DNA from: Peptostreptococcaceae bacterium
GTDB lineage: Bacteria; Bacillota; Clostridia; Peptostreptococcales; Peptostreptococcaceae
Direction of reading: 5' to 3'
NCBI GenBank assembly: GCA_902363255.1
Contig: CABIZO010000003.1
Location: 558,001-622,000, forward strand
Length of the DNA: 64,000 nt
In this document: positions 50,524 through 60,596 of the stretch, one piece after another
Numbering within the stretch: the stretch's first letter is position 1
How the letters are laid out: each line of letters starts with the position of its first letter
Position numbers and translations under genes: made by a program
The notes under the pieces: model-generated
Seen by the model: only the letters and a program-made list of their open reading frames with translations
What the model was told of the DNA's origin: nothing
The model's database searches: none

Positions 50524-51741
50524 TTACTTTTTCTTTATTCCTATTGTCTTTATTTCATTAGTTTTCTCAGTTTCTTTAATTTCTTTATCTAAATCTTTTG
50601 ATTTTTTCTTTTCTTCTTTATGAGCATTACTTCCTTGCTTTTCATTATACGCCTTCATAATCTCATCATAAATTAAGTCTATTGCTTGAGGCTTACCAAT
50701 AGATTTACTTGCATTGGCCATATCTATTAATAATTCTCTATCTCCTAATAACTTAAATACTACTTCATTTAACCTTTCAGGAGTTAAGTCTTTTTCTAAT
50801 ATAGCTATACCAGCACCTTGAGATTCTATACTTTTAGCATTATATTCTTGATGATTTTCAGCAGTGTATGCCTTCGGAATTATTATTGATGGTTTTCCAA
50901 GAGCAGTTATTTCTGCTAAAGATATTGCCCCTGCACTTCCTATTACTATATCACTTGCTGCTAATCCATCCGCCATATTATCTAAATAAGGCATTACTCT
51001 TTGATATGGTTTTAAAGAAATTTCACCTAAAGATTCCATAAATTCATCGTAATATAATTTCCCAGTGGCAAATATAAATGCAACATCTTCTTTAACCATA
51101 TTTTTTATTACAAGTAACATTGCTTCATTAATTTCTTCTGATCCTCCACTACCACCGTAGCAAAGTACCATTTTCTTATCTTCACTTATTCCAAGTTTTT
51201 TTCTTGAAATAGATTTTCTTGCTTGTAATATTTCTTTTCTTACTGGATTTCCTGTAAGTACTAATTTATTTCTACTTTCCTCAGGAAATCTTACATGAGA
51301 ATCTTCAAAACTTGTAAGAACTCTTATAACCATTTTCGATAATATTTTATTAGTAACTCCAGGGAATGAGTTTTGCTCATGAACTATTGTTACTGTTTTA
51401 TTTAAAGCTGAGTTAAATAAAACTGGTCCACTTACATAACCACCTGTTCCTATAACTATATCTGGTTTAAATTTTTTAACAATTCTTCTAGATTGTTCTA
51501 AACCTTTACATAGTTTAAAAACTCTTTTAACATTTTCAAAATCTATTTTTCTTCTAAATCCTTGCACTGTAACTGTTTTTAGTTCATATCCGTATTTTGG
51601 AACTATTTCTGATTCTATACCTTTTTCTGTTCCTACAAATAATATCTCACAATCAGGATTTTCTTCTTTTATTTTGTTAGCGATTGCTATAGCTGGATAA
51701 ACGTGCCCTCCCGTTCCTCCGCCTGATAGTAATACCTTCAT
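50524..51741 (-). CDS. murG: UDP-GlcNAc:lipid I GlcNAc transferase MurG
   Basis: Adds GlcNAc to lipid I to make lipid II on the inner leaflet. The 405-residue protein starts VLLSGGGTGGHVYPAIAIANKI (glycine-rich loops), and has HEQNSFPGVTNK and the UDP-GlcNAc region LCYGGSGGSEEINEAM, GSAGAISLAEITALGKPSIIIPK. The C-terminal 40 or so residues are a Lys/Glu-rich tail (HKEEKKKSKDLDKEIKE) beyond the usual end near residue 365. It follows the SEDS gene by 14 bases. Confidence 0.97.
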   Translation of the reverse strand: MKVLLSGGGTGGHVYPAIAIANKIKEENPDCEILFVGTEKGIESEIVPKYGYELKTVTVQGFRRKIDFENVKRVFKLCKGLEQSRRIVKKFKPDIVIGTGGYVSGPVLFNSALNKTVTIVHEQNSFPGVTNKILSKMVIRVLTSFEDSHVRFPEESRNKLVLTGNPVRKEILQARKSISRKKLGISEDKKMVLCYGGSGGSEEINEAMLLVIKNMVKEDVAFIFATGKLYYDEFMESLGEISLKPYQRVMPYLDNMADGLAASDIVIGSAGAISLAEITALGKPSIIIPKAYTAENHQEYNAKSIESQGAGIAILEKDLTPERLNEVVFKLLGDRELLIDMANASKSIGKPQAIDLIYDEIMKAYNEKQGSNAHKEEKKKSKDLDKEIKETEKTNEIKTIGIKKK

Positions 51742-51755
51742 TGCATCATCTCCTG

Positions 51756-52886
51756 TTAATTAATCTTGACATGTTTTGAGATGTTTAACACTATTCCTAT
51801 TTCACCCATAAGCATGGTCAGGGATGTTCCTCCATAACTTATAAACGGTAAGGCTACCCCAGTATTCGGCATAGTTGATGTGGCAACAGCTATATTTAGA
51901 GCTGCTTGAATACCTATCAATGCTCCTATACCTATTACTAACATACAAGCAAATATGTCTTCACATTTTAAAGCTATTCGAACACATCTATAAACTAGTA
52001 ATATAAATAACATAATTACTAAAATGCATCCTATTAAACCTAATTCTTCACCTATTATAGCAAAGATAAAATCATTTTGTGGTTCTGGTATGTAAAAATA
52101 TTTTTGTTTACTTTTACCTAGTCCTAGGCCAAATAAACCTCCTGATCCTAATGCATACAAACTTTGTATAACTTGGTATCCAGCTCCCAATGGATCTTGG
52201 AATGGATCTAAAAATGACGTAATACGCTTTAGTCGATAGGGTTCCATCATTACCAAAATTCCAAATAGTGCTACTCCTGATAATCCCATAGCTCCTACAA
52301 ATTTCATATTCATTCCTGCTACAAATAACATTACAAATGTTACAAGTATAACAGTACCTGCTGTAGACATATTTGGTTCACGCATTATTAATACAAATAT
52401 TAGCATAGGCATAAGCAAAAGTGGTAAAACACCTTTTGTCAAAGATTTTATTTTATCATATCGTTTTTCTATTAATTTTGCTGTAAATACAACACATGCA
52501 AATTTAGCTATATCTGATGGTTGAAAAGTTGCTCCTCCAACACCTAGCCATCTTTTTGCTCCATTAGCTTCTATACCAAGTGGTGTCAAAACTAAAAGTA
52601 AGAATATGATGGCAACTATACAAATAGGTGTAGCATATTTTTTCCATATTTTATAATCTACATTTGATAAAACCATCATACCTATAAATCCTAGTGTTGC
52701 ATAAATTAAGTCTCTTTTTAAAAAGAAATAGGGATCATTATGTTTAAATGAAGATTGAATATAACTTGCACTAAACACCATGATGATCCCAAAAAATACT
52801 AAAACCATGGTAGTATAAAATACTACTGAATCAAAATCAGTCTTCATCCCCCTGTCAATTTGCTTTTTTAAAGTTTTACTAGGCAT
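51756..52886 (-). CDS. spoVE: SEDS peptidoglycan polymerase (SpoVE/FtsW)
   Basis: SEDS-family glycosyltransferase that polymerises lipid II with a partner class B PBP. The 376-residue protein has about ten membrane segments and the signature GVGGATFQPSDIAKFACVVF, MREPNMSTAGTVI and a C-terminal NTGVALPFISYGGTSL. Two SEDS functions are possible, FtsW or SpoVE; the mur-cluster position between murD and murG with a spoVD-type PBP fits SpoVE in clostridia, but the sequence alone does not decide it. Confidence 0.92.
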   Translation of the reverse strand: MPSKTLKKQIDRGMKTDFDSVVFYTTMVLVFFGIIMVFSASYIQSSFKHNDPYFFLKRDLIYATLGFIGMMVLSNVDYKIWKKYATPICIVAIIFLLLVLTPLGIEANGAKRWLGVGGATFQPSDIAKFACVVFTAKLIEKRYDKIKSLTKGVLPLLLMPMLIFVLIMREPNMSTAGTVILVTFVMLFVAGMNMKFVGAMGLSGVALFGILVMMEPYRLKRITSFLDPFQDPLGAGYQVIQSLYALGSGGLFGLGLGKSKQKYFYIPEPQNDFIFAIIGEELGLIGCILVIMLFILLVYRCVRIALKCEDIFACMLVIGIGALIGIQAALNIAVATSTMPNTGVALPFISYGGTSLTMLMGEIGIVLNISKHVKIN

Positions 52887-52930
52887 CTGATAGACTACCC
52901 TCCATTTCGCAATTGATTGCTTTGAAGGAG

Positions 52931-54289
52931 TTATTTTAAGTTGTTTACATTATCTTTGAAGTCTTTCCCTCTCACTTCAAAACTTTTATACATATCCCAA
53001 CTTGCACAAGCAGGAGATAAAAGAACTACATCTCCACTTTCAGCCAGGTTATAAGAAGCTTCTACTGCTTCTTTCATATTGTTAACTCTAATTATAGTTT
53101 TATAATCTTTTTCTTTTGCACATTCTTCTATTATGCTCGCTGTTTCTCCCATTAAAACTAACGCTTTAATATTTTCTTTTCCTATTTGTAAAAGCTCATT
53201 AAAATCACTTTCTTTATTATATCCACCAGCAATTAGTATAACTGGATTTTCATAAGAAGTAATTGCCTTAATCGTTGAATCTGGATTAGTTCCCTTTGAA
53301 TCATTAACAAACATAATATTATTTAATGTTTTCACATATTCTAACCTATGTTCTACAGCTTTAAATGTTTTTAATACATGTTTTAGAGTTTCTAAATTAA
53401 TATTACATACATATGCCATAGCAATAGCTGCCATACAATTCTCTAAATTATGATTACCAGGTAAGCTAAGCTCTTTTTTATTTAGTAGAACAATTTTTTC
53501 GTCTATATCAATAACTATATTGTTGTTTTCGTCTAAATATACACCTTTATTAAGTTTTTCTTTCTTTGAGAAGAATATTACTTTACCATTGCATTTAAAA
53601 GCTAATGCTCTGACATCTTCATCATCATAATTTAATATAGAAAAGTCATTTTCATCTTGATTTTTAAATATATTAGCTTTAGCAGCTATATAGTTTTCCA
53701 TAGTATGATGTCTATTTAAATGGTCTGGTGAAAAATTCAGTATAGATGCAACCTTAGGTTTAAAATCAACTATACTGTCTAATTGGAAAGAACTTAATTC
53801 AGTTATTAAGTATGATTCTTCATTTGTTAATTCTACTGTGTCTATAACAGGGTTTCCAATATTTCCAACTATATATGTGTCCTTGTTATCTTCTTTGAAT
53901 ATTTCACCTACTAAAGATGTTGTAGTAGTTTTTCCATTTGTTCCAGTTATTCCTACAAATATAGGATTTTTTGAAAGTCTATAAGCAAGTTCTACTTCAC
54001 CTATTATTTCTATGTTATTTTCTTTTAATTTTAATATAAAAGGTAAATCCAAAGGAACTCCTGGAGATACTACAGCTAAATCTATATGATCAACATTTTC
54101 TGGATGGTATCCAAGGATATATTCTGCATTTTTTATTTCTTTTAGTTCTAATAATATATCTTTTAATTTTTCTTCATCTTTTATATCATTAACTATTATA
54201 TTGGCTTCTAATTTATTTAATAATTTAATTGTTGAAACACCTGTTTTTGCTAGGCCAACAAGTAAAATATTTTTATTTTTTAGGTTCAT
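52931..54289 (-). CDS. murD: UDP-N-acetylmuramoyl-L-alanine--D-glutamate ligase
   Basis: ATP-dependent ligase adding D-Glu to UDP-MurNAc-L-Ala. The 452-residue protein has an N-terminal Rossmann-like UDP-binding domain (NILLVGLAKTGVSTIKLL), the Mur-ligase P-loop GITGTNGKTTTTS (about residues 113-125), the conserved HLNRHHTMENYIAAKANIF segment, and a C-terminal ligase domain with NDSKGTNPDSTIKA. The ATG follows TAGGGGGGAAAA. It sits between mraY and the SEDS gene. Confidence 0.97.
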   Translation of the reverse strand: MNLKNKNILLVGLAKTGVSTIKLLNKLEANIIVNDIKDEEKLKDILLELKEIKNAEYILGYHPENVDHIDLAVVSPGVPLDLPFILKLKENNIEIIGEVELAYRLSKNPIFVGITGTNGKTTTTSLVGEIFKEDNKDTYIVGNIGNPVIDTVELTNEESYLITELSSFQLDSIVDFKPKVASILNFSPDHLNRHHTMENYIAAKANIFKNQDENDFSILNYDDEDVRALAFKCNGKVIFFSKKEKLNKGVYLDENNNIVIDIDEKIVLLNKKELSLPGNHNLENCMAAIAMAYVCNINLETLKHVLKTFKAVEHRLEYVKTLNNIMFVNDSKGTNPDSTIKAITSYENPVILIAGGYNKESDFNELLQIGKENIKALVLMGETASIIEECAKEKDYKTIIRVNNMKEAVEASYNLAESGDVVLLSPACASWDMYKSFEVRGKDFKDNVNNLK

Positions 54290-54307
54290 TTTTTTCCCCC
54301 CTAATGA

Positions 54308-55270
54308 TTAGAATACTGCTATTATACCTATCCAAGCTAATACTACAGTTGTTATCCAGAATATAAATACAACTCTAGTTTCTGGCCAACCACATTGTTC
54401 AAAATGGTGATGTATTGGCGCCATTTTAAATACTCTTTTACCAGTTAATTTAAATGATAGCACTTGTATTATTACTGATATAGCCTCAGCAAAATAGATA
54501 CCACCTACTATTGGTATTAAAAGTACTGAATTTGTTAATACTGCAAAAGCTACTACTGCTCCACCTAATGCCATAGACCCTGTATCCCCCATGAATACTT
54601 TCGCTGGATATGAGTTAAACCCTAGGAAACCTAAGCAAGCTCCACCAGTTGCTGCTGCAAGTATTGCAACATCACTATTACCTATAGTTGTTGCTAGTAT
54701 CATAAAGAATGCTGATACTATTAATGTTACTCCTGATGCTAAACCATCTAATCCATCAGTTAAGTTAACTGCATTTACTGTTCCTATTATTATAAACATC
54801 ATTATTGGTACATATAAAGGGCCTAAATTAATTACATAGTCCGTAAATGGAACCATCATTTGTGTTGCACTTGGTGATGCACTATATTGATAGTAAGCTA
54901 CGAATAATGCAAGAGCAAATTGAAGTACAATTTTTTGATATGCTTTAAGTCCTAAAGATCTCTTCATTTTAATTTTTATAAAATCATCTAAAAATCCTAC
55001 AAATCCAAATCCTGTTATACATATTAATCCTACTAATAAGTCTTTGTCTATCTTTGCTCTTGTAAGTCCAGTAATAAGGATAGCTATTATCATTATTACT
55101 CCACCCATAGTTGGTGTTCCGTTTTTTTGTAAATGAGTTTGAGGTCCGTCATCCCTCACCGTTTGACCAAATTTAAATTTTGCTAACATTGGTATAAATA
55201 TTGGTCCTAGTATAACTACTATTAAAAATGCGATTATCGCTGTATACGTAAGCTGTGTTATTCCTAACAT
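54308..55270 (-). CDS. mraY: Phospho-N-acetylmuramoyl-pentapeptide transferase
   Basis: Membrane enzyme that makes lipid I by transferring phospho-MurNAc-pentapeptide to undecaprenyl phosphate. The 320-residue protein has ten membrane segments and the motifs RDDGPQTHLQKNGTPTMGG, LTDGLDGLASG, FLGFNSYPAKVFMGDTGSM and MAPIHHHFEQCGWPE. It lies 39 bases downstream of murF and 18 bases before murD. Confidence 0.97.
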   Translation of the reverse strand: MLGITQLTYTAIIAFLIVVILGPIFIPMLAKFKFGQTVRDDGPQTHLQKNGTPTMGGVIMIIAILITGLTRAKIDKDLLVGLICITGFGFVGFLDDFIKIKMKRSLGLKAYQKIVLQFALALFVAYYQYSASPSATQMMVPFTDYVINLGPLYVPIMMFIIIGTVNAVNLTDGLDGLASGVTLIVSAFFMILATTIGNSDVAILAAATGGACLGFLGFNSYPAKVFMGDTGSMALGGAVVAFAVLTNSVLLIPIVGGIYFAEAISVIIQVLSFKLTGKRVFKMAPIHHHFEQCGWPETRVVFIFWITTVVLAWIGIIAVF

Positions 55271-55309
55271 AATATAAAACTCCTCTCCCTAGTTCGCTGA
55301 TTATTTTGT

Positions 55310-56686
55310 CTATTTATTAAGATATTCAACAATTTTTTCTAGATGCATTCCTCTTGATGCTTTTACTAATATTATGTCATTTTCTTTTATAATATTATCT
55401 AGATTTTTAATTGCCTCTTCCTTTGTTTCAAAGTGATAAAGATTGTCAGGGTTCATATTATTTTCTTTTAATTCTTGTACTATAAACTCTGAATCCTTTC
55501 CTATAGCTATTAGTATATCCACATTATTTAAAGCTGCTTTTCCTACTTGTCTATGTCCAAACTCTGCAAATTCACCCATTTCAAACATATCTCCAAGTAT
55601 GGCTACTCTTCTATTTTCGTATCTTCCAAGTATATTTAGTGCAGCAACCATAGAGTCTATACCAGCATTATAAACTGAGTCAATTATAGTTAAATTATCA
55701 TTTTTTATTATGTCTAATCTATTTTTTGTACATTGGAAATTTTTTAAACCGTCTTTTATTTCCTCTATTGTCATATTAAGATTAATTCCAACTAATATAG
55801 CTGCCATTGCATTGTATATATTGTGCTTTCCGACCGTTGGTATGAAAAATTCTTCTTTATTTCCATCAATAATAGCTATGAAATTAATACTATCTTCGTC
55901 CATTTCAAATGATTCACAATATATATCATTATCTTTCTCAAATCCGAAAGTTCTTAGATTATATATTAATTCTTTATCTTTTAAAGTTTTTAAACAGTCA
56001 TCGTCTCCGTTAACTATTAACAATGAACTTTCATCAAAGTTTGTTGTTATTTCCATTTTTGCTTTGAAGATACCCTCTCTACTTCCAAGATGTTCCACAT
56101 GTGAATATCCAATATTAGAAATTATACCTATTTGTGGATTTACTATATTTACTAAATATTCAATTTCATTAAATCCACTCATTCCCATTTCTATTACTGC
56201 ACATTCATGTTCTTTATTTAAATTAAATAAAGTTAACGGCACTCCAAATTGGTTATTTAAGTTCCCTACATTTTTTAGCGAATTATATTTTGCACTAATA
56301 GTAGAGTATACCATATCCCTAGTAGTTGTTTTTCCTACACTACCTGTAACGGCTATAAACGGTATTTCAAATTTGTTCTTGTAAAATCTAGCGATATCAC
56401 CAAGAGCTATTTCCGTGTTGTTTACTTCTATTACATTAATTTCTTTATTCTCTATGTCAACGTTGTTATCTTTATTCTTTATAATAGTCTTACAGCCTTG
56501 ATTTATAGCTAAATTAATGAAATCATGCCCATCTAAGTTTTCTCCAACTATAGCAACAAAAGCATTGTCTTTACTTGCGTTTCTACTATCTATAACAATA
56601 TCATTAACTAAAGTTTCATCGTTACATTTTGAAACCAGTTGTCCTTCACTAGCAAGTATTAACTCTTTTATAGTTAAATATTCCAT
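55310..56686 (-). CDS. murF: UDP-MurNAc-tripeptide--D-Ala-D-Ala ligase
   Basis: Adds D-Ala-D-Ala to complete the pentapeptide precursor. The 458-residue protein begins MEYLTIKELI and has the Mur-ligase P-loop VTGSVGKTTTRDM (about residues 112-124), the substrate segment NNQFGVPLTLFNL and EMGMSGFNEIEYL, and a C-terminal domain with DSVYNAGIDSMVAAL. A longer frame to 56737 starts inside the preceding terminator; ATG 56686 follows AAGGAGGT and is preferred. Confidence 0.95.
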   Translation of the reverse strand: MEYLTIKELILASEGQLVSKCNDETLVNDIVIDSRNASKDNAFVAIVGENLDGHDFINLAINQGCKTIIKNKDNNVDIENKEINVIEVNNTEIALGDIARFYKNKFEIPFIAVTGSVGKTTTRDMVYSTISAKYNSLKNVGNLNNQFGVPLTLFNLNKEHECAVIEMGMSGFNEIEYLVNIVNPQIGIISNIGYSHVEHLGSREGIFKAKMEITTNFDESSLLIVNGDDDCLKTLKDKELIYNLRTFGFEKDNDIYCESFEMDEDSINFIAIIDGNKEEFFIPTVGKHNIYNAMAAILVGINLNMTIEEIKDGLKNFQCTKNRLDIIKNDNLTIIDSVYNAGIDSMVAALNILGRYENRRVAILGDMFEMGEFAEFGHRQVGKAALNNVDILIAIGKDSEFIVQELKENNMNPDNLYHFETKEEAIKNLDNIIKENDIILVKASRGMHLEKIVEYLNK

Positions 56687-56726
56687 TTTAACCTCCTTAT
56701 TCATTTTTTCTTTCATATTTATCTTT

Positions 56727-56761
56727 ATAAAAGGCAATGCATTATATACATTGCCTTTTAT
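56727..56761 (-). terminator. Hairpin between the PBP gene and murF
   Basis: A 13-base-pair stem, ATAAAAGGCAATG (56727-56739) with CATTGCCTTTTAT (56749-56761). Only a short T run follows on the minus strand, so it may be a weak terminator or an RNA-processing site within the cluster. Confidence 0.6.
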
Positions 56762-56828
56762 ATATTTATCTTAATAATTATATACCATATTAACTTTTTT
56801 TTGAAGATATTTATAAGTTTCTGTAATA

Positions 56829-58808
56829 TTAATTATCAAAATAAATAGATATTAGAGAGCCTTCGTTTACACTTGCTCCAGGTTTTGGAAACATATCTTT
56901 AATCACAGTTCCTTCCTCTATCTCTACATCATTATCAATGTTTGCTTCCAAATTAGACTCTTCTAAAACTTTTGTTGCATCTTCTATAGTTAAACCTCTA
57001 ACATCAGGCACACTTACTTTATTTTTTACATTTTCTTCTTTTTCTTCTTCTGTATATTCTGGTTCTACACCTAAATATTTTAATGTATTACTCATTACTT
57101 CTTTTATTATTGGTCCTGCAGTAGTTGAACCAAATTGCATAACTCCTGTAGGTTCATCTACAATAGCAAGTACTACTATCTGTGGGTCATCAGCTGGGGC
57201 CATTCCAATAAAAGAACATACATAGTGTCCTTGAGCATAAGATCCATTAATAACCTTTTGAGCAGTTCCTGTTTTTCCTCCTAGTCTATATCCTGGTAAA
57301 TAAGCTATCTTACCTCCACCTTCTGTAACAACAGATTCCATTATTTCTCTCATTTGTTCTGATGTTTCTTTTGAAATAACTTGTGTAACTTTCACTGGGT
57401 CTACTTCCTTAGTTATATTTCCTTTATTGTCTGTATATGCCTTTACTAATCTAGGCTCCATTCTATTTCCATCATTTACTATGGAACATACTGCTGTAAT
57501 AAGTTGAATCGGTGTCACTGATATTGATTGACCAAAAGATATTGTTGCCAATTCCACAGGCCCAACATCCTTTTCATTATACATTATACTTCCTGCTTCA
57601 CCAGGTAAATCTATACCTGTTTTTTTATTTAAACCAAATCCTTCTATGTAATCATACATTTTCGAAACACCAAGTCTTCTTCCTACTTCAACAAAGACAG
57701 GGTTACAAGAGTTTTGAACTCCTTGCTTAAATGTTTCTGCTCCATGAGGTCTATAAGATCTCCAACATTTTATTTTTTGTCCTTCTACCATTACACTACC
57801 ACTACATGTAAATTTATCATCTTGTTTAACAGCACCTTCTTCTAGACCTGCTGCTGAAGTTATAAGTTTAAATGTTGAACCTGGCTCATATGTATCACTT
57901 ACTGCTGTATTTCTCCACATAGTTGAATATGCTTTTATTTTTTCACTATCTGTTTTACATCCCTCTAACAACTCTTCATATACAGGATATATTGCTTTTG
58001 TAGGAGTATTTGGATCATAATCAGGTTTTTTTACCATTGCCTTTATATCTCCTGTATTAGGATCCATGGCAATTATAGTAACTTTACTTGCATTATTTTC
58101 TTCGTAAGCCTTTTGAGCTGCTTTCTCACAATAATGTTGTATTACTTCATCAATTGTTAACACTAACCCATTTCCTGTTGTAGGTTCGTAATATTGTTCA
58201 GAACCTTGCGGTATTTCTTTTCCTGCTGCATCAGTACTTACAATTAATTTACCTGCAGTACCTTTCAGTACACTATCATATTTTAATTCTATACCTGCAA
58301 CTCCTGCGGAATCTGCAGATGTATGCCCAAGTACATATGATGCAAAGTTTCCGTATGGATAATATCTTTGATTATCTTCTGCCACCCATATTCCAGATAA
58401 CCCCGCTTTTGTAATTTTGTCTGCCGTATCATCATCGATCCATCTTTTCACCTTAACTAATGCCATATTTTTCTTGTTTACTTTCTCGTATATATCATCG
58501 TATTCTTCATCTAATATTTTAGCTAACTCTTCAGATGTTTTTTTGGCATCTTTAACTTCTACCGGCTTACACCAAACTGTATATTTAGTAACACTTACTG
58601 CCAGTTCTTTCATATTCGTATCATATATAGTTCCCCTTTTAGCTTCTATTGGGATTTCTCTTGTTTGCTGTTCTGATGCTTTTGTACTAAGCCACTCTCC
58701 TTTAATCAGCTGTAGATATCCTATTCTACATATCAATCCTAAAAACAAGGAACATGCCAATACCATTACTATAACTAATCTTTTCCGACTGTTTATTTTT
58801 ATCTTCAT
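56829..58808 (-). CDS. spoVD: Class B penicillin-binding protein with PASTA domain (SpoVD type)
   Basis: Transpeptidase that cross-links peptidoglycan beside a SEDS polymerase. The 659-residue protein has an N-terminal membrane segment, a dimerisation domain (about residues 50-220), and a transpeptidase domain with SxxK as STFKLI, SxN as QNSCNP and KTG as LGGKTGTAQ. A single PASTA domain follows (about 590-659: VSVPDVRGLTIEDATKVLEES). ATG 58808 sits six bases after GGAGG. In Clostridioides difficile the equivalent SpoVD/SpoVE pair is required for sporulation; the alternative is PbpB/FtsI. Confidence 0.93.
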   Translation of the reverse strand: MKIKINSRKRLVIVMVLACSLFLGLICRIGYLQLIKGEWLSTKASEQQTREIPIEAKRGTIYDTNMKELAVSVTKYTVWCKPVEVKDAKKTSEELAKILDEEYDDIYEKVNKKNMALVKVKRWIDDDTADKITKAGLSGIWVAEDNQRYYPYGNFASYVLGHTSADSAGVAGIELKYDSVLKGTAGKLIVSTDAAGKEIPQGSEQYYEPTTGNGLVLTIDEVIQHYCEKAAQKAYEENNASKVTIIAMDPNTGDIKAMVKKPDYDPNTPTKAIYPVYEELLEGCKTDSEKIKAYSTMWRNTAVSDTYEPGSTFKLITSAAGLEEGAVKQDDKFTCSGSVMVEGQKIKCWRSYRPHGAETFKQGVQNSCNPVFVEVGRRLGVSKMYDYIEGFGLNKKTGIDLPGEAGSIMYNEKDVGPVELATISFGQSISVTPIQLITAVCSIVNDGNRMEPRLVKAYTDNKGNITKEVDPVKVTQVISKETSEQMREIMESVVTEGGGKIAYLPGYRLGGKTGTAQKVINGSYAQGHYVCSFIGMAPADDPQIVVLAIVDEPTGVMQFGSTTAGPIIKEVMSNTLKYLGVEPEYTEEEKEENVKNKVSVPDVRGLTIEDATKVLEESNLEANIDNDVEIEEGTVIKDMFPKPGASVNEGSLISIYFDN

Positions 58809-58823
58809 TAACAACCTCCCTCT

Positions 58824-59171
58824 CTAATCATTTAAGTCAACATATCTCATTTGACTTTCATTAGGGTAATCCATATTTAACTTTTCTTTTGCGTTTTCTT
58901 CTATATTAGTAATGCTTGAACTTTTTAGTTGTTCCATCTTTAATCCATCTAAAACTATTTCTTGTTTTCTTAACTGTTTCTTTAATGTATTAATTTCATA
59001 TTTATAATTTGACACAATAGCATTACCACATAAATTTATGATGATTATTGATACCACAGGAAATGCGAACAAAATGGGCTTAACTACTCTTTTTATTTTT
59101 CTCTTTCTATATCTATTCTCTTTTCTCTTTTTATATTCATTTATGTTTTTTACTCTCTTCTTTTTATTCAA
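58824..59171 (-). CDS. ftsL: FtsL-like cell division protein
   Basis: A bitopic divisome protein of about 115 residues: a basic cytoplasmic tail (NKKKRVKNINEYKKRKENRY), one membrane segment (PILFAFPVVSIIIINLCGNAI) and a coiled coil (about residues 60-100, YEINTLKKQLRKQEIVLDG). A longer frame exists to 59297, but the TTG at 59171, just after GGAGGTGA (59176-59183), is the likely start. Sequence identity among FtsL proteins is low, so the call rests on size, topology and position before the PBP gene. Confidence 0.78.
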   Translation of the reverse strand: MNKKKRVKNINEYKKRKENRYRKRKIKRVVKPILFAFPVVSIIIINLCGNAIVSNYKYEINTLKKQLRKQEIVLDGLKMEQLKSSSITNIEENAKEKLNMDYPNESQMRYVDLND

Positions 59172-59421
59172 AAAATCACCTCCGTCTTCTGCTGTATATA
59201 CATATTTAGTTTTTTTATATCTAGCCTCCTTTAATGACTTATACAAAAATTCATACATAAAATAATATGAACTTTTATATGTAGCACATTTTCTCAAAAA
59301 ATTTACAGTTTATTTTAGTTTTTTGAAGTTTTAACTAGAATTAAATCTATTCATTTTCTTTATATTTTTAGTAAAGTAATTTATACTTAAGTTAATATTT
59401 CATTAAAAAGGGGTCCTTCTT

Positions 59422-60582
59422 ATGGATGAAATAATTGAGGCTTGTAAAAAATTACAACCTTGGCTAATTGAAGTTAGAAGAGAGTTACATAAAAATGCAG
59501 AACTTGGGTTTAAAGAATATAAAACAAAAAACATACTTATAAAATATCTAGATGATATGAATATTAATTATACCCCTATTGAAAATTCCACTGGAATTGT
59601 TGCATTAATTGATGTAAATGCTCCAATTACAATTGGAATTAGATCTGATATGGATGCTTTACCCATAGAAGAAGAATGTGACATAGATTATAAGTCTGAA
59701 AATAAAGGTGTAATGCATGCTTGTGGTCATGATGCTCATTTAACAATTGCCCTAGGTGTTTGTAAAATACTAAGCAAGTTTAAAAATCATTTAAAAGTAA
59801 ATGTTAAGATTATTTTTCAACCAGGAGAAGAAATTGGCGGTGGTAAAATAATAGTAAAGAGTGGGGTTTTAGAAAATCCAAAGGTAGATTATATATTTGC
59901 ACTACATGTAGCTCCTCATTTATTGTGTGGATCTATGGAAATAAAATCAGGTATAATGGCTGCTTCCACAGATAGATTACATATTACTATAAAAGGTAAA
60001 AAAAGCCATGGAGCTTATCCTCATGAAGGTGTAGATGCAATAGTTGCTTCATCCTATTTAATTACTTCTTTACAAACAATCGTAAGTAGAAATATTGATC
60101 CAAATAACTCTGTCGTAATTACTTTTGGTAAGATTATGGGTGGAGAAAAAGGTAATATAATTTGCGATGAAGTTAATTTAGTGGGTACTTTAAGAACTTT
60201 AAATAATGAAGACCGTATTTTAGCGAAGAAAAGAATAAGTGAAATTTGTACCTATGTGAGCAAGGCTTTCCACTGTTCTGTTGTTATAGAAATCAACGAA
60301 GGTATCCCTCATCTAGTAAATGATGAAAATTTAGTAAATAGAATAATAAAAAATGCAGTTGAAATTTTAGGTGATGATAATGTAATTATAAAAAATACTT
60401 CTTCCTTAGGAGCTGAGGATTTTGCTTACTTTTTGCAAAAAACAAAAGGAGCTTTTTTTAATATTGGATGCTCTAATTCAGATATTCATTCTCCAATTCA
60501 CACATCTACATTTAATATTGATGAAAACTGTTTACTTATAGGTCTACTTTTACAACTAAAAAATATTTTTATGTTTCAATAA
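59422..60582 (+). CDS. M20 family metallopeptidase (amidohydrolase)
   Basis: Zinc-dependent amidohydrolase/peptidase of the M20D group, similar to N-acyl-amino-acid or hippurate hydrolases. The 386-residue protein begins with helices, then ELHKNAELGFKEYKT, the metal-site IGIRSDMDALPIEE, MHACGHDAHL, PGEEIGGG and SLGAEDFAYFL, with HSPIHTSTFNID at the end. The substrate is not predictable; indole-acetyl or acetyl-amino acids are possible. It follows an A-rich leader divergent from the ftsL cluster, with a small lipoprotein gene 14 bases downstream. Confidence 0.93.
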   Translation: MDEIIEACKKLQPWLIEVRRELHKNAELGFKEYKTKNILIKYLDDMNINYTPIENSTGIVALIDVNAPITIGIRSDMDALPIEEECDIDYKSENKGVMHACGHDAHLTIALGVCKILSKFKNHLKVNVKIIFQPGEEIGGGKIIVKSGVLENPKVDYIFALHVAPHLLCGSMEIKSGIMAASTDRLHITIKGKKSHGAYPHEGVDAIVASSYLITSLQTIVSRNIDPNNSVVITFGKIMGGEKGNIICDEVNLVGTLRTLNNEDRILAKKRISEICTYVSKAFHCSVVIEINEGIPHLVNDENLVNRIIKNAVEILGDDNVIIKNTSSLGAEDFAYFLQKTKGAFFNIGCSNSDIHSPIHTSTFNIDENCLLIGLLLQLKNIFMFQ

Positions 60583-60596
60583 ATAAGGAGGAATAA

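Noticed and set aside
55710..56384. Plus-strand open frame of 224 residues opposite murF
   Set aside because: It lies fully antisense to murF, has no ribosome binding site, is Ser/Leu/Ile-rich as antisense frames of AT-rich genes are, and shows no domain.
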